Below are positions 45,349-54,423 of a stretch of 64,000 nt of DNA, piece by piece (within the stretch, counting starts at the first letter, position 1; the number at the start of each line of letters is the position of its first letter). The DNA is from a bacterium D16-56 (GTDB taxonomy: Bacteria; Bacillota; Clostridia; Lachnospirales; Lachnospiraceae), in contig RAYY01000020.1 in the NCBI GenBank assembly GCA_003611875.1, positions 27,980 through 91,979 of the forward strand. The letters run 5' to 3'. Below the pieces are notes generated by a model. The model saw only the letters and a program-made list of their open reading frames with translations, had not been told where the DNA came from and searched no databases. A program made the position numbers and the translations under genes.

Positions 45349-45927
45349 TTAATTTCTCAAAAGCTCTGTAAAAAAACCAATGTCAGCATGGGTGACAGCA
45401 AACACATCCATAGAACCGGGAATCCTCCCAACGGAAATCCGAAAGCGCTTCTCCATCTCTTTTCTGGCTTCCTCACTGCCAAATGCAGCGGCATATCTCC
45501 AGCTCTTATCCCGCCTTTCCTCTTTCTCTGCAGTCTTCAGAAATGCCTCTGCCTGCCACTCACTTAATGAGCCGACGATTACTTTCAAGTCGCACCGGGC
45601 ACAATCCAGAAACCTTTGTCCGGTGATTTCTCCGTAGTCAATAATAATATACCGATAATTCCCGTTCATACAGCCCGCCAGCTCCCTGGCGCCTGCTTTT
45701 GCATAATAATCCACTTCCAGAATCCTGTATGGCTGCCCTTTGGCCAGCCTGCCTGTGCAAAATCGTCCCATCTGTGCAAAATCCTCATGGTCATTCCACT
45801 CCAACACGGCTGTCTTCTCCCGACACACGCCGGCCAGATAATTTGCGGTCCATACTGCCAGGTGAGTAACACCCACACCCCGGCCGGCCCCTGTAATTCC
45901 CAAGGTTCTCCAGGAGTTTTCCCACAC
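45349..45927 (-). CDS. CpaE/MinD-like protein with degenerate P-loop (192 aa)
   Basis: The N-terminal strand and loop (LGITGAGRGVGVTHLAVWTA) keep the MinD/CpaE architecture but lack both the signature and the Walker A Lys; the loop ends VTH. The later part, YRYIIIDYGEI and LKVIVGSLSEW, follows the ParA/MinD core order. ATP binding is therefore doubtful. GTG start with AAGGA upstream, 11 nt after the kinase fusion gene, which carries the same domain. Confidence 0.65.
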   Translation of the reverse strand: MWENSWRTLGITGAGRGVGVTHLAVWTANYLAGVCREKTAVLEWNDHEDFAQMGRFCTGRLAKGQPYRILEVDYYAKAGARELAGCMNGNYRYIIIDYGEITGQRFLDCARCDLKVIVGSLSEWQAEAFLKTAEKEERRDKSWRYAAAFGSEEARKEMEKRFRISVGRIPGSMDVFAVTHADIGFFTELLRN

Positions 45928-45938
45928 AGCTTTCCTTC

Positions 45939-47372
45939 TTAAAATCTTCCTGCGGAAAAAAACCTCTTTACCATTCTTAACAGCGCCCGTATTTTACCTC
46001 CTGTTCTTTTGCCGACCAATGAGAAAAATATCTCATCATATACCTTTTGTACCTTCCTGGTACATGTAAATGGATTGGGACAATCTGGCATCAGAAAGCA
46101 TTCTGCTTCCTTTACCGGGCCAGGCAGCCTGTCTGTAAGCTGCCTGCAGAACTGATTGTAGATAATCGCCATCCCCGGGGGATTTCCCGGGAATTGAACA
46201 GCGTCCCTGACGCCTTTCCACTGCCAGGGCTTGCTCCCACAGACTAACAGATATCCATCTGCCATTTCCTGCGAAAATGTTTCACCAAGTGTTCCGTAAT
46301 CTTGTATCACCACCCTATAAGGGTGAGATTCCAGCTTTACGGCCTCTCCATACAGAGGAAGCATGGGCAGCCCATGAATTCGATATATTCCAAATGAATC
46401 CATACTGTATCCTTCACAGCCAGCCATCTGCCTGACCGCTTCAGAACCATTCTTCTCCTCATATAACACAGCCAAACCGCGCCGCCAAAGATAGGCCGCA
46501 AATCCTATTGCCACATGAGTCGTCCCGGCGCCTGGAAAAGCGCCTGCTATGGCAATCGTCAGAGATGATTCCGGGCTTTCCCGAAAAACACCCTTTTCCT
46601 TTTTCTCCATCTGCTTCTGGATATACTCCAGTTCCTTTACCAGCCGGTCTGCCGATTCATACCGTTCTGCAGGATTCTCTTTAAGACAGGTGCGGATCAG
46701 TCTGGTCCAATGACGGTCCATACGTTCCCTTGGAAATACAGGAACCTTTTCCGGAAATTCTCCGGTCAGCATGTAATAGAGGACAGCACCAATGGCATAG
46801 ATATCCGTCCGTTCGTCTAAAACTGCTCCTGTATATTGCTCCGGGGCCGCACAGCCCACCGTCCCATAGCGTTTTGTCAGGTATTCCGCCTCGTCTAAAT
46901 GAATCGCGTGGTCAAAATCCACTAATTTAACGGTGCCGCTACACACCAACAGGTTTTTAGGCTGTAAATCCAGATACAAAATAGGGGTAGGAGTTGCCGA
47001 ATGCAAGATATTCACCAGATGGCAAATCTGAATCCCATATCGGACCGTCATTGCCGTTGAAAAATGCCCTATGTCTGAAACAAGAGCGTACAGCGAATCT
47101 CCCTCCAAAAATTCCTCAATCAAATAACAGAAATCTTCATCTTCTTCCAAATCATACACTACTGGTATCCCCGGATGCCGGATGCCCTTTAATATCAAGG
47201 CTTCCTTACGAAATTGACCGTAATCTACGCAGCTTTTTGACACCTGCTTGATCGCCCGGTATTCCTCCAGTTCCTTATGCTTTACCAGATATACGGTTCC
47301 GCTTCTCCCACGGCCCAGCAACCGGCACAGCTCATATTTTCCAAATAGTATGGTGCTCCCGAACCTTTCCAC
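45939..47372 (-). CDS. Ser/Thr kinase fused to a CpaE-like domain (477 aa)
   Basis: Residues about 10-265 are a Hanks-type kinase: LLGRGRSGTVYLV, the Lys in YRAIKQV, the catalytic loop YLDLQPKNLLV (His-Arg lost but Asp and Asn kept) and DFDHA in place of DFG. The APE segment is CAAPEQY. Residues 275-477 form a MinD/CpaE-like domain with IAIAGAFPGAGTTHVAIGFA, again without the P-loop Lys, and a basic C-terminal helix. No transmembrane segment. The kinase should be able to bind ATP and metal. The fusion is unusual. Confidence 0.8.
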   Translation of the reverse strand: MERFGSTILFGKYELCRLLGRGRSGTVYLVKHKELEEYRAIKQVSKSCVDYGQFRKEALILKGIRHPGIPVVYDLEEDEDFCYLIEEFLEGDSLYALVSDIGHFSTAMTVRYGIQICHLVNILHSATPTPILYLDLQPKNLLVCSGTVKLVDFDHAIHLDEAEYLTKRYGTVGCAAPEQYTGAVLDERTDIYAIGAVLYYMLTGEFPEKVPVFPRERMDRHWTRLIRTCLKENPAERYESADRLVKELEYIQKQMEKKEKGVFRESPESSLTIAIAGAFPGAGTTHVAIGFAAYLWRRGLAVLYEEKNGSEAVRQMAGCEGYSMDSFGIYRIHGLPMLPLYGEAVKLESHPYRVVIQDYGTLGETFSQEMADGYLLVCGSKPWQWKGVRDAVQFPGNPPGMAIIYNQFCRQLTDRLPGPVKEAECFLMPDCPNPFTCTRKVQKVYDEIFFSLVGKRTGGKIRALLRMVKRFFSAGRF

Positions 47373-47510
47373 CTCCTTCTCTCCCCAATCATCTCTGTAG
47401 TCATATTTTAATATAGGCAGAATTATTTTACAACACCTTTTTCGGGATACTCAATATATGAGGGAATATCTGTTGACACTCCATTCATTACTACTGTAAC
47501 AAGTGAAAAC

Positions 47511-47542
47511 AACCAAGGCGCACTCTTCAGTACGCCTTGGTT
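47511..47542 (-). terminator. Terminator after the M15 peptidase gene
   Basis: Perfect 10-bp stem AACCAAGGCG / CGCCTTGGTT with a 12-nt loop directly past the stop; GTTTTCACTT follows on the minus strand. Confidence 0.75.
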
Positions 47543-47543
47543 A

Positions 47544-48533
47544 TTAATTTTTATCAAAATGCTGATAATCCTTAGGATTGTTCCAATCACCGCCCCACCG
47601 AAATCCTCGCTCTGTAAACAGCTTAAAAGCTAAATCCTCATGGGTGATCACATGAGGCAGACCGGTGGTACGGTCAATATAAGGGTCTGCATTGGAATGA
47701 GCCCATTTGGGCTTCCCCGTGGAATAAGATACATAGGGATTCTGCTGAGGATTTAAATCAATGGCTTTGCCATAGGCATGGTTGGAAAGATGATCGGAGC
47801 CTGTGGCCATACGAAAACAAAACGCAGATGTGTTGTTGACCTCTATAGAGGCAGAATCTGTTGTATCCGGATCGCCTGTCCAATAATTATCCACAAGGTA
47901 CATGGACTGAATCTGGTATTTTTCTCTAAACAATTCCTTAAAAACAGCAAACACATCCTCCAAAATATCCTGGCTGACGATCATTTCTCCTACCTGAATC
48001 TGTCCTTCGAAATTATAATGAGGCATTTTAATATAGCGCAGGGATTCCAACGGCACATAATCATTCTTCCTATAGGACTTGCCGTTGATCCTCTCATACA
48101 AATTATCCCCTTCCTCTATCTTCCACACCATAAAATACGAATCTAAATTGTCAAAATCCAACTCCTCCTCTGACAAAATAGTTCCTGGAGACACTCCTGA
48201 CAGACTTTCCAAAAAAGCCGGTTCTGTTCTGGCAGACTCAATCTCAACAGCCTTCGTTTCTGTTTCTTCTGACTCTATCTGAATGTGCTCTGTGTCTGTG
48301 GATTCTGTTTCTGCAGATCTTTCTCCTGCTTCGATCGTGTTTCCCCCACCTCCAGCTTCCGAATCTTCCTGCAGTCTTTCCAACTCCTCTATCATTTTTT
48401 CATGTTTTTGAGCCATATCATCCATCTGCTTTTTCTGCAAAATCAAAAGGCCCACAGCACTTCCTGCTGCTATCAGCAATATGATACAGGCTATGATAAT
48501 CATTATAATTTTCTTTTTTTCTGAACTATCCAT
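47544..48533 (-). CDS. Membrane-anchored M15 family D,D-peptidase-like protein (329 aa)
   Basis: N-terminal anchor (about 8-32), a short coiled coil, an acidic Glu/Thr linker (55-105), then an extracellular M15-type zinc peptidase: SNHAYGKAIDLNPQQNPY gives the His and Asp ligands and WGGDWNNPKDYQHFD the final His. Enzymes of this type trim peptidoglycan peptides (VanY, CwlK). It ends the signalling gene run and is followed by a terminator. Confidence 0.85.
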   Translation of the reverse strand: MDSSEKKKIIMIIIACIILLIAAGSAVGLLILQKKQMDDMAQKHEKMIEELERLQEDSEAGGGGNTIEAGERSAETESTDTEHIQIESEETETKAVEIESARTEPAFLESLSGVSPGTILSEEELDFDNLDSYFMVWKIEEGDNLYERINGKSYRKNDYVPLESLRYIKMPHYNFEGQIQVGEMIVSQDILEDVFAVFKELFREKYQIQSMYLVDNYWTGDPDTTDSASIEVNNTSAFCFRMATGSDHLSNHAYGKAIDLNPQQNPYVSYSTGKPKWAHSNADPYIDRTTGLPHVITHEDLAFKLFTERGFRWGGDWNNPKDYQHFDKN

Positions 48534-48602
48534 GAATTATTCCCACTTTCCTGCCCTTACCGTTGTATCCTCTCTTTTATCCTTCCTGCAGAGCAAAGCC
48601 AT

Positions 48603-49016
48603 TCAATGGAGCTTATTTCCGCACTTTTTACAAAAATTCACATTTGCCGGGCAGGATGCCCCGCATTTGGGACAAATCACTGCATTTCCTGGTGCTGATG
48701 ATAAGCTCTCTGATGAGGTCTGGCCTAAAACCTGCTGATTTTTTGCCACAATTTCCTTCATCTGCTGTTCCTGTTCCTGAATCTGTGCTTCTTTTGTGGA
48801 AATTTCCTTATACAATGGAATCAACTGGTTGGGATCAAAATTACCGGATCTCCACATTTGGTATCCCAGCTCTCCTGCCTTTACCTTTAAATCCCGAATA
48901 TCATTTTCCAGAGTCCCAATAAATGTTTTTATCTTATTCTCCTCCAGGAATGTAGATGTCTTCATATTAAGTTTTGTAATCTGCTTTGAAATTCCCTGTT
49001 TAAAATCTAAAGCCAT
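48603..49016 (-). CDS. Helical protein with C-terminal zinc ribbon (137 aa)
   Basis: Residues 1-100 are helical and coiled-coil-like (KQGISKQITKLNMKTSTFLE, KEAQIQEQEQQMKEIVAKNQ); the C-terminus is a zinc ribbon with CPKCGASCP and FCKKCGNKL. No membrane segment. It is the only protein of the set with the ribbon at the C-terminus. AGGAGG precedes the ATG. Function unknown. Confidence 0.75.
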   Translation of the reverse strand: MALDFKQGISKQITKLNMKTSTFLEENKIKTFIGTLENDIRDLKVKAGELGYQMWRSGNFDPNQLIPLYKEISTKEAQIQEQEQQMKEIVAKNQQVLGQTSSESLSSAPGNAVICPKCGASCPANVNFCKKCGNKLH

Positions 49017-49108
49017 AATCGTATCCTCCTCGCGTTATTGGGCGGCAGATCGGCGGAAAGCATCCTAAAAATGCTTCGCATTTGCCTACCTTCTCATTCA
49101 CTCCTATG

Positions 49109-49564
49109 TCACAATATAAAGAACAGCACTATCACTGCTGCCACTATGACTGCTGCTCCGATTACAAGTACCGGAATCATCGTCTTCTGATCCTTCTTTT
49201 CCTTCTGAACCTTTACTCCATCTGATATCCGGCAGCCGCATTCATTGCAGAATGCCATGCCTTCTGCAAGCTGTTTTCCACAATTAGGACAATGAGTTTT
49301 CCCTATCAAGCCTGCACTCTCTTTTCTGGCATCTGTGCTTCCTGGCTCTGCTGCGGAGTCATCCTCCGCATTCAGGGTTTCCCATTCCTCTTTCTCGTCC
49401 CAATCCTCTGCCGGTTCCCACTCCTCTGCCACATCCCATTCTGATGCCTCTGCTTCTATGGATTTCTCTGCCATTTCTGTGGGGACTTCTTTCAGCCTGG
49501 TTCCGCAAATGCCGCAAAATATGGCATCCTCTATCATTTCTGCGCCGCATTGATTACATTTCAT
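49109..49564 (-). CDS. Tail-anchored protein with two zinc ribbons (151 aa)
   Basis: Ribbon 1 (CNQCG...CGICG, residues 3-20), an acidic Trp/Glu-rich linker (EEWEPAEDWDEKEEWE), ribbon 2 (CPNCGKQL...CNECGC, about 92-115) and a C-terminal membrane segment (about 130-151) with no tail. It should be displayed on the cytoplasmic face. Confidence 0.75.
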   Translation of the reverse strand: MKCNQCGAEMIEDAIFCGICGTRLKEVPTEMAEKSIEAEASEWDVAEEWEPAEDWDEKEEWETLNAEDDSAAEPGSTDARKESAGLIGKTHCPNCGKQLAEGMAFCNECGCRISDGVKVQKEKKDQKTMIPVLVIGAAVIVAAVIVLFFIL

Positions 49565-49637
49565 CCTTTTTCCTCCTCATTTCAAGGTATCGCCCCTCAG
49601 TTACGTTCGACGGCAAATTTGCCTTCCTCCTCCTATG

Positions 49638-50480
49638 TCACGGCATGGAATCTTCTTTCTTTTTTATAAGTTTAATATTGTCCTTTTCCACCTGACTCAG
49701 CAGATCCTCACTGAAGGCAGACGGGGCAATGGTTCCACTGTACCAGGACTTTGTGTTAAAATAATTTTGCAGAGCCTCTGTATCAAACCGTCTTCCATGT
49801 CTTGCATAGATCTCATTGCGGGCAATTTTAAGCTGTTCTTTGGTATACCCTGCTAAGTCTGCCTCTGTCAGCCTGCTGTAGCTGCTGTTTGGAATCAAAT
49901 AGCTGCTGTCATAACCGCCATATGTGTAGCTCGAAGCAGTCGTTGGCGGAGGAGTATAGCTGTAATAATTAGGCGCAGGAGCCGAATAATCAGGATAGCC
50001 TGAAGAAGAATAGTAGGACGCCGTAGTTTCCATAGCTGCCATGGCGGCGGATGTAGTTTCTGCCTCTGTGGCAGCCGCTGCGGTAGTTTCCTCCTCTGCG
50101 GCAGCAGTGGTGGTTTCCGTAAATGCCGCTGTTGTCACACCCTTTGCTTCTTCCTCCTTTTGCCTCTTTCTATCTCTGGCTTCCCTTCTCTCCTCTCTTT
50201 CCCTGCTTCCGTCATACCCCCATGGTGTAGAAGCAATCAGATTGTCCAGCATCCCCTGCTTATATGCAGCAAAAACGCCTGCCCCTAAAAACAGCAGCAA
50301 AAACAAAACCAACAGCCCTGTTGTCCATATATTCTTGTTTTTTGGGGACTTATTTACTGATGCCTGTGCCAAAGCCTCTGTGTTTCTGGATTCGGAGAGA
50401 GACTGGCCCGCAGATGCCCCACATCCGCTGCAAAACCTTGCCCCTGGCTTCAGTTCCTTTCCGCATTTCGGACAAAACAT
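49638..50480 (-). CDS. Zinc ribbon and YARHG-domain membrane protein (280 aa)
   Basis: N-terminal ribbon (CPKCG...CSGCG), one membrane segment (about 51-72), a long Thr/Ala/Glu repeat linker (about 105-160) and Tyr/Pro/Ser-rich stretch, then a C-terminal YARHG domain (NEIYARHGRRFDTEALQNYF) outside the cell. YARHG domains occur on bacterial surface proteins, often with kinases, and may bind wall material. GGGAAG precedes the ATG. Confidence 0.85.
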   Translation of the reverse strand: MFCPKCGKELKPGARFCSGCGASAGQSLSESRNTEALAQASVNKSPKNKNIWTTGLLVLFLLLFLGAGVFAAYKQGMLDNLIASTPWGYDGSREREERREARDRKRQKEEEAKGVTTAAFTETTTAAAEEETTAAAATEAETTSAAMAAMETTASYYSSSGYPDYSAPAPNYYSYTPPPTTASSYTYGGYDSSYLIPNSSYSRLTEADLAGYTKEQLKIARNEIYARHGRRFDTEALQNYFNTKSWYSGTIAPSAFSEDLLSQVEKDNIKLIKKKEDSMP

Positions 50481-50520
50481 AATCTTCCCTCCCTTAAAGG
50501 CAAAATATCATTTTATATAA

Positions 50521-50565
50521 AAGATGCCCTGGCATTCATCCCACCGATGAACGCCAAAGCATCTT
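50521..50565 (-). terminator. Hairpin after the FHA gene
   Basis: AAGATGC ... GCATCTT outer stem with an inner TTCATC / GATGAA stem, just past the FHA gene stop, followed by TTTATATAAAATG on the minus strand. It may reduce read-through into the YARHG gene. Confidence 0.55.
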
Positions 50566-50572
50566 CCCGGTA

Positions 50573-51127
50573 TCAGCTGCCCATATCACACTCTGCTACT
50601 GTCAGTTCAACCATACCGAATTTCAAACGATCTCCCACATGAATTTCCTGCGGCGTCTCTACCATCACTCCGTTCAAATAGGTATGGTTAAAGGAATTCA
50701 TGTCTTCCACAAAGCATGAATTTCCACGGCAGAAAAACCTGCAGTGTTTTCTCGACACCGATTTATCCCCTTCAATTATCACATCACAGCCCGAGGCATC
50801 ACGCCCAAGAACAGCCGGTTGGCTCAGATCACAGCCATATATTTTGCTGTTGTCCTTCATGTCTTGCAGCACCAGAAGCCCCTGAGCCGGTGTATCCTCT
50901 GTATGATTGTTTTCGACAACTGCTGCCTGCGCAGCATTTTGCAATGGCTGCTCCACATGAATGGCCGCCTGCTGAGAAACCTCTGTCATGGAAGCCGACG
51001 CTGGTTCCCCGTCAAAAGCTGTCTGCGGTGCTTTTGTCCCTGTGTTTCCATTGGTCAAACGCTCCCCGCAATAGATGCAGAAATTCAGGCCGTCGCTTAA
51101 TTCCCTTCCACAATTTGTGCAAAACAT
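50573..51127 (-). CDS. Zinc ribbon plus canonical FHA domain protein (184 aa)
   Basis: N-terminal ribbon (CTNCG...CIYCG), a disordered linker (about 28-85), then an FHA domain that keeps the phosphothreonine-binding residues: AVLGRDASGCDV (Arg), KSVSRKHCRFF (Ser, Arg/Lys, His) and FNHTYLNGV (Asn). It is the only FHA of this region with all of them, and so the best reader of kinase output. Cytoplasmic. Confidence 0.88.
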   Translation of the reverse strand: MFCTNCGRELSDGLNFCIYCGERLTNGNTGTKAPQTAFDGEPASASMTEVSQQAAIHVEQPLQNAAQAAVVENNHTEDTPAQGLLVLQDMKDNSKIYGCDLSQPAVLGRDASGCDVIIEGDKSVSRKHCRFFCRGNSCFVEDMNSFNHTYLNGVMVETPQEIHVGDRLKFGMVELTVAECDMGS

Positions 51128-51172
51128 AATTCACCCTTCCTTCTTCTCCGATTTACAGCAATTCCATTACTC

Positions 51173-52051
51173 TCAATCATCGTAATCGTAATCATAGTCG
51201 TAATCGTAGTCCGTATATCCATAATTATAATCATCCGAACCATAAGAACCATTTATCACTAAATTCACATATTCCTGAATCTCCGATTCCTCTGCCGCCA
51301 GATACAAAAGCTCCTTTCTTGCCTTTTCCTTCCACTCGTTTTTCTTCTTTTCTCGTGCCTTTGAATTTAAAGGCAGAACATTCTTTTTGTAATTCTCATA
51401 CAGCTCATCCTTCTTTTCCTGGATATGCTCTAAATTTCTTTCCTGAACCTCTGATCTTTGCTGATCCAAAGCTGCCCCAGGCAATACCGGAAGCCATACT
51501 TCTCCGCCGCCGCCCCGGTTATCTACCACATTCTCCGTATTCCGATAATATTTTTTGCCGTCTGCATCATAGCGCATGGTAACGCTGCCTTCTTGTGTAT
51601 ACGTATTACGCTTCAGGGATCCGTCCGCCTCTGCAAAATAGCAGAAACCATCTGCATCAAAAGAGCCTATAGCCATAACACCGTCTTCCTTCATATAATA
51701 ACGTTTTGCACCGATGTTCAGCCAGGAAATATGCATTGCTCCGCCTTTATCAGGATTCAGATAATACCAATTTCCGTCAATCTGCTTCCAGCCTACTGCA
51801 GCCGCGCCGTTTTCCGGTTCAAAATAATACCAGCTTGAATCTACGGTCTGCCATCCGATCATCATGTGGGCCTCAGCGTCAAACCCATAATGCGCACCGT
51901 CAATCTCTACAATCTGGCTTCTGGCAAGGCTTCCGCTGTCAAAACGATAAGCATCCTTGTCCCCGTCTTTCTCCCAGCCCGCCATAGCCGCAAACGCCAT
52001 AGTACATGACAATACAGCTGCCATTCCTGCTCCTGCCAATTTCTTTTTCAT
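51173..52051 (-). CDS. Secreted cell-wall-binding repeat protein with Asp-Tyr tail (292 aa)
   Basis: Signal peptide (1-24, cleavage after AMA). Choline-binding-type repeats follow (HYGFDAEAHMMIGWQTVDSS, WYYFEPENGAAAVGWKQIDG, WYYLNPDKGGAMHISWLNI, RYYMKEDGVM), then a helical charged region (190-265) and a C-terminal run of alternating Asp and Tyr (YDYDYDYDYDD). It binds the wall; the tail may bind metal or basic partners. AGGAGG precedes the ATG. Confidence 0.82.
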   Translation of the reverse strand: MKKKLAGAGMAAVLSCTMAFAAMAGWEKDGDKDAYRFDSGSLARSQIVEIDGAHYGFDAEAHMMIGWQTVDSSWYYFEPENGAAAVGWKQIDGNWYYLNPDKGGAMHISWLNIGAKRYYMKEDGVMAIGSFDADGFCYFAEADGSLKRNTYTQEGSVTMRYDADGKKYYRNTENVVDNRGGGGEVWLPVLPGAALDQQRSEVQERNLEHIQEKKDELYENYKKNVLPLNSKAREKKKNEWKEKARKELLYLAAEESEIQEYVNLVINGSYGSDDYNYGYTDYDYDYDYDYDD

Positions 52052-52222
52052 GCTTCTTTCCTCCTAAAATTTAGTATTCTTTTATGATTATCGCCGAAAA
52101 AACCTTTAACTTTACATATAATGAGAAGGCGATAAATTTTTGTGTTTCTAAGCTGCTGTTATTTCTGGAAAGCATCCTGGCCATGCAGCTTCTAATAGAC
52201 CCATATTACAATCTCCTGCAGA

Positions 52223-54421
52223 CTACTGCAGCCTGTCAAAATCCGAATCCCTTCCTGGATCCGGGGCCTGAGTGGCAGCGGGCGGCGCCTGGGTCTCCTG
52301 TACCGGCGGATTCGTTACCGGAGGCGGATTTTGACTGGCAGGCGCAGACTGGCCTCCTGCTGTAGGCGCACTGCCTGCCGGCTGGCCGCCACCCTGCGGA
52401 GTCCTTCCGGTTCCCGGATTTCTTGGCTGAGTCGGTCTTTCCGGCTCTCTGCCCAAACTGACTGTGATAGTGATCTCCGTGCCTTCCTCTGCAATTCCCG
52501 GCTCTACACTCTGAGAAATCACCCTGCCTTCCTCTACGGAATCGTTGTACTCCTCCTGAATCGTCACAATCATGCCGATTTCCTCTAGGTTAGATGCCGC
52601 TTCCTCTCTCTCCTGATTCAGGACACTCATCACCTGAACCAATCTTGCCCCAAGACTTATTTTTACCTTGATAATGTCGCCTTTCTTACCTTTGGCTCCT
52701 TCTGTTGGAGACTGGGCAAAAATCTGCCCCTTGGGAACCTCCTGATTATACTCAAGCCCCTCTTTTTCTAAAAACAGACCGGATTCCTTAACCTTCTCAA
52801 GTCCTTCCTGTTCCGACATTCCGGTAATATTCGGCACCTGGGTCTCCCCGCTTCCTGGCTGCTGACTTCCGGAAGCAATCTTAAGGGTGATCAATTCATC
52901 CAGCTCAATCTCGCTATCCCGATCCGGGCTGATTCCTGTAACCATACCGGCAGGTGCCCAGCTTTCCTCATCCTTTTCCGTATTCACTGCAATCAGCCCC
53001 TGCTCCCGAAGTAAGGCCACAGCGTTTTCCTCTGTCATCCAAACCACATCCGGAACCGTAGTTCTTCCGCTTCCGGAGCTGATGATCACCCGAATCAGAG
53101 TTCCGCTCTCAACCTGGGCACCGGGCATGATCTCATTGCCCTGTTCATCCACCTGTCCCAGCACATAGCCTTCCATTATAGTCTCGGAAGCCTGGGTTCC
53201 TCCGATCTCATATACAAGCCCTATGGACTCTAACCGCTCCCTTGCATCGCTCTGGGACATGTTGACCAGACTAGGCATCCATACGGTATTTTCCTCTTTC
53301 TCAAAACCCGGCAGCTTAGGAAGCGGCGAGTCGATCACCCCGGTCATCAGCAGAATACCAAATACCAGCACGGCTGCCCCGGCTGCTCCGCAAAGGGCTT
53401 TCAGCCAAAGGGGCCATTGTCCCAAATCATTTTTCTCCACCGTAGCAGTCGTCCTCTTTACATGCTCAGAGCTTAGGGCCCTCTCAAATTCCTCTGCTGA
53501 CTTTGTACGGTCTATGATCCGTACCTGCAAGGCATTCATCAAGGCATTTTCTATATTTTTGGGAATGGAGACTCCTAGCTTAGACGGTTCCTTTAAGGTA
53601 TCCTTTACCCTCCGTTCCGGAGATTCCGGAGGACGTATTCCGGTAATCATCTTATAAAATGTAGCAGCCAAGGAATATACATCTGTCCAGGGTCCCTGGT
53701 TTCCTCCGCTCTGGTACTGCTCTACCGGGGCATATCCCAGCTTTAAAATGACTGTCAGCGACTTGCTGTGGGTGGTCGTCACCTGGCGGGCTGCGCCAAA
53801 ATCCAGAAGCTTTACCTGTCCATTCTCCAGCAGATAAATATTATCCGGTGAAATATCCCGATGAATAATATCCTTATCATGAACCTCCTTCAGCGCAGCG
53901 ATCACTGCTAAAATAATGGGCAATGCCTCCTCCACAGGCATCTTCCCCACCTTTTTCAGCCTTGCCTTCAGAGTCTCTCCCTCCAGCAGCTCCATGACAA
54001 TATATGCCGTATTATTTTCCTCAAAAAAGTCATAAATCTGTGTGATTCCGGGAACCTGATGAAACTCTGCCAAACGCTTTGCCTCATCCAGGGACTTTTT
54101 CATACCTGCCACAAACTGTTCCTTCTTCTCTCCTGCATAGACCCGAACCAGGGTCTCATGAGGCATACGGGTGGCAAATTCCGATGGAAAATATTCTTTT
54201 ATGGCTACCCTGTGCTGAAGCGTTGTATCAAACCCGATATAAGTAATTCCAAAGCCGCCGAATCCCAGGACACGCCCTACAACATACCGCCCCCGGATCG
54301 TCACTCCCGGTGCAATATGGTATGCTTCCTTGGCAGGGCTGGTCTGTTCATAACCACAATGGGGACAGACATTATAATCTCCCTCATATTCCTTCATGCA
54401 TCCCAAACACAGTGTCTTCAT
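52223..54421 (-). CDS. Zinc ribbon Ser/Thr kinase with four PASTA domains (732 aa)
   Basis: Ribbon CLGCMKEYE...CPHCGY (residues 5-24), kinase about 45-310 with GFGGFGITY, Lys in VAIKEYFP, IIHRDISPDN, LLDFGAAR and YAPVEQY, all intact; membrane segment about 338-358; then four PASTA repeats (about 380-665) and a Pro/Gly/Gln/Thr-rich tail. PASTA kinases of the PrkC/PknB group sense muropeptides or lipid II. The N-terminal zinc ribbon is not part of standard PrkC. It follows the FHA-like gene by 2 nt. Confidence 0.92.
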   Translation of the reverse strand: MKTLCLGCMKEYEGDYNVCPHCGYEQTSPAKEAYHIAPGVTIRGRYVVGRVLGFGGFGITYIGFDTTLQHRVAIKEYFPSEFATRMPHETLVRVYAGEKKEQFVAGMKKSLDEAKRLAEFHQVPGITQIYDFFEENNTAYIVMELLEGETLKARLKKVGKMPVEEALPIILAVIAALKEVHDKDIIHRDISPDNIYLLENGQVKLLDFGAARQVTTTHSKSLTVILKLGYAPVEQYQSGGNQGPWTDVYSLAATFYKMITGIRPPESPERRVKDTLKEPSKLGVSIPKNIENALMNALQVRIIDRTKSAEEFERALSSEHVKRTTATVEKNDLGQWPLWLKALCGAAGAAVLVFGILLMTGVIDSPLPKLPGFEKEENTVWMPSLVNMSQSDARERLESIGLVYEIGGTQASETIMEGYVLGQVDEQGNEIMPGAQVESGTLIRVIISSGSGRTTVPDVVWMTEENAVALLREQGLIAVNTEKDEESWAPAGMVTGISPDRDSEIELDELITLKIASGSQQPGSGETQVPNITGMSEQEGLEKVKESGLFLEKEGLEYNQEVPKGQIFAQSPTEGAKGKKGDIIKVKISLGARLVQVMSVLNQEREEAASNLEEIGMIVTIQEEYNDSVEEGRVISQSVEPGIAEEGTEITITVSLGREPERPTQPRNPGTGRTPQGGGQPAGSAPTAGGQSAPASQNPPPVTNPPVQETQAPPAATQAPDPGRDSDFDRLQ

Positions 54422-54423
54422 AC

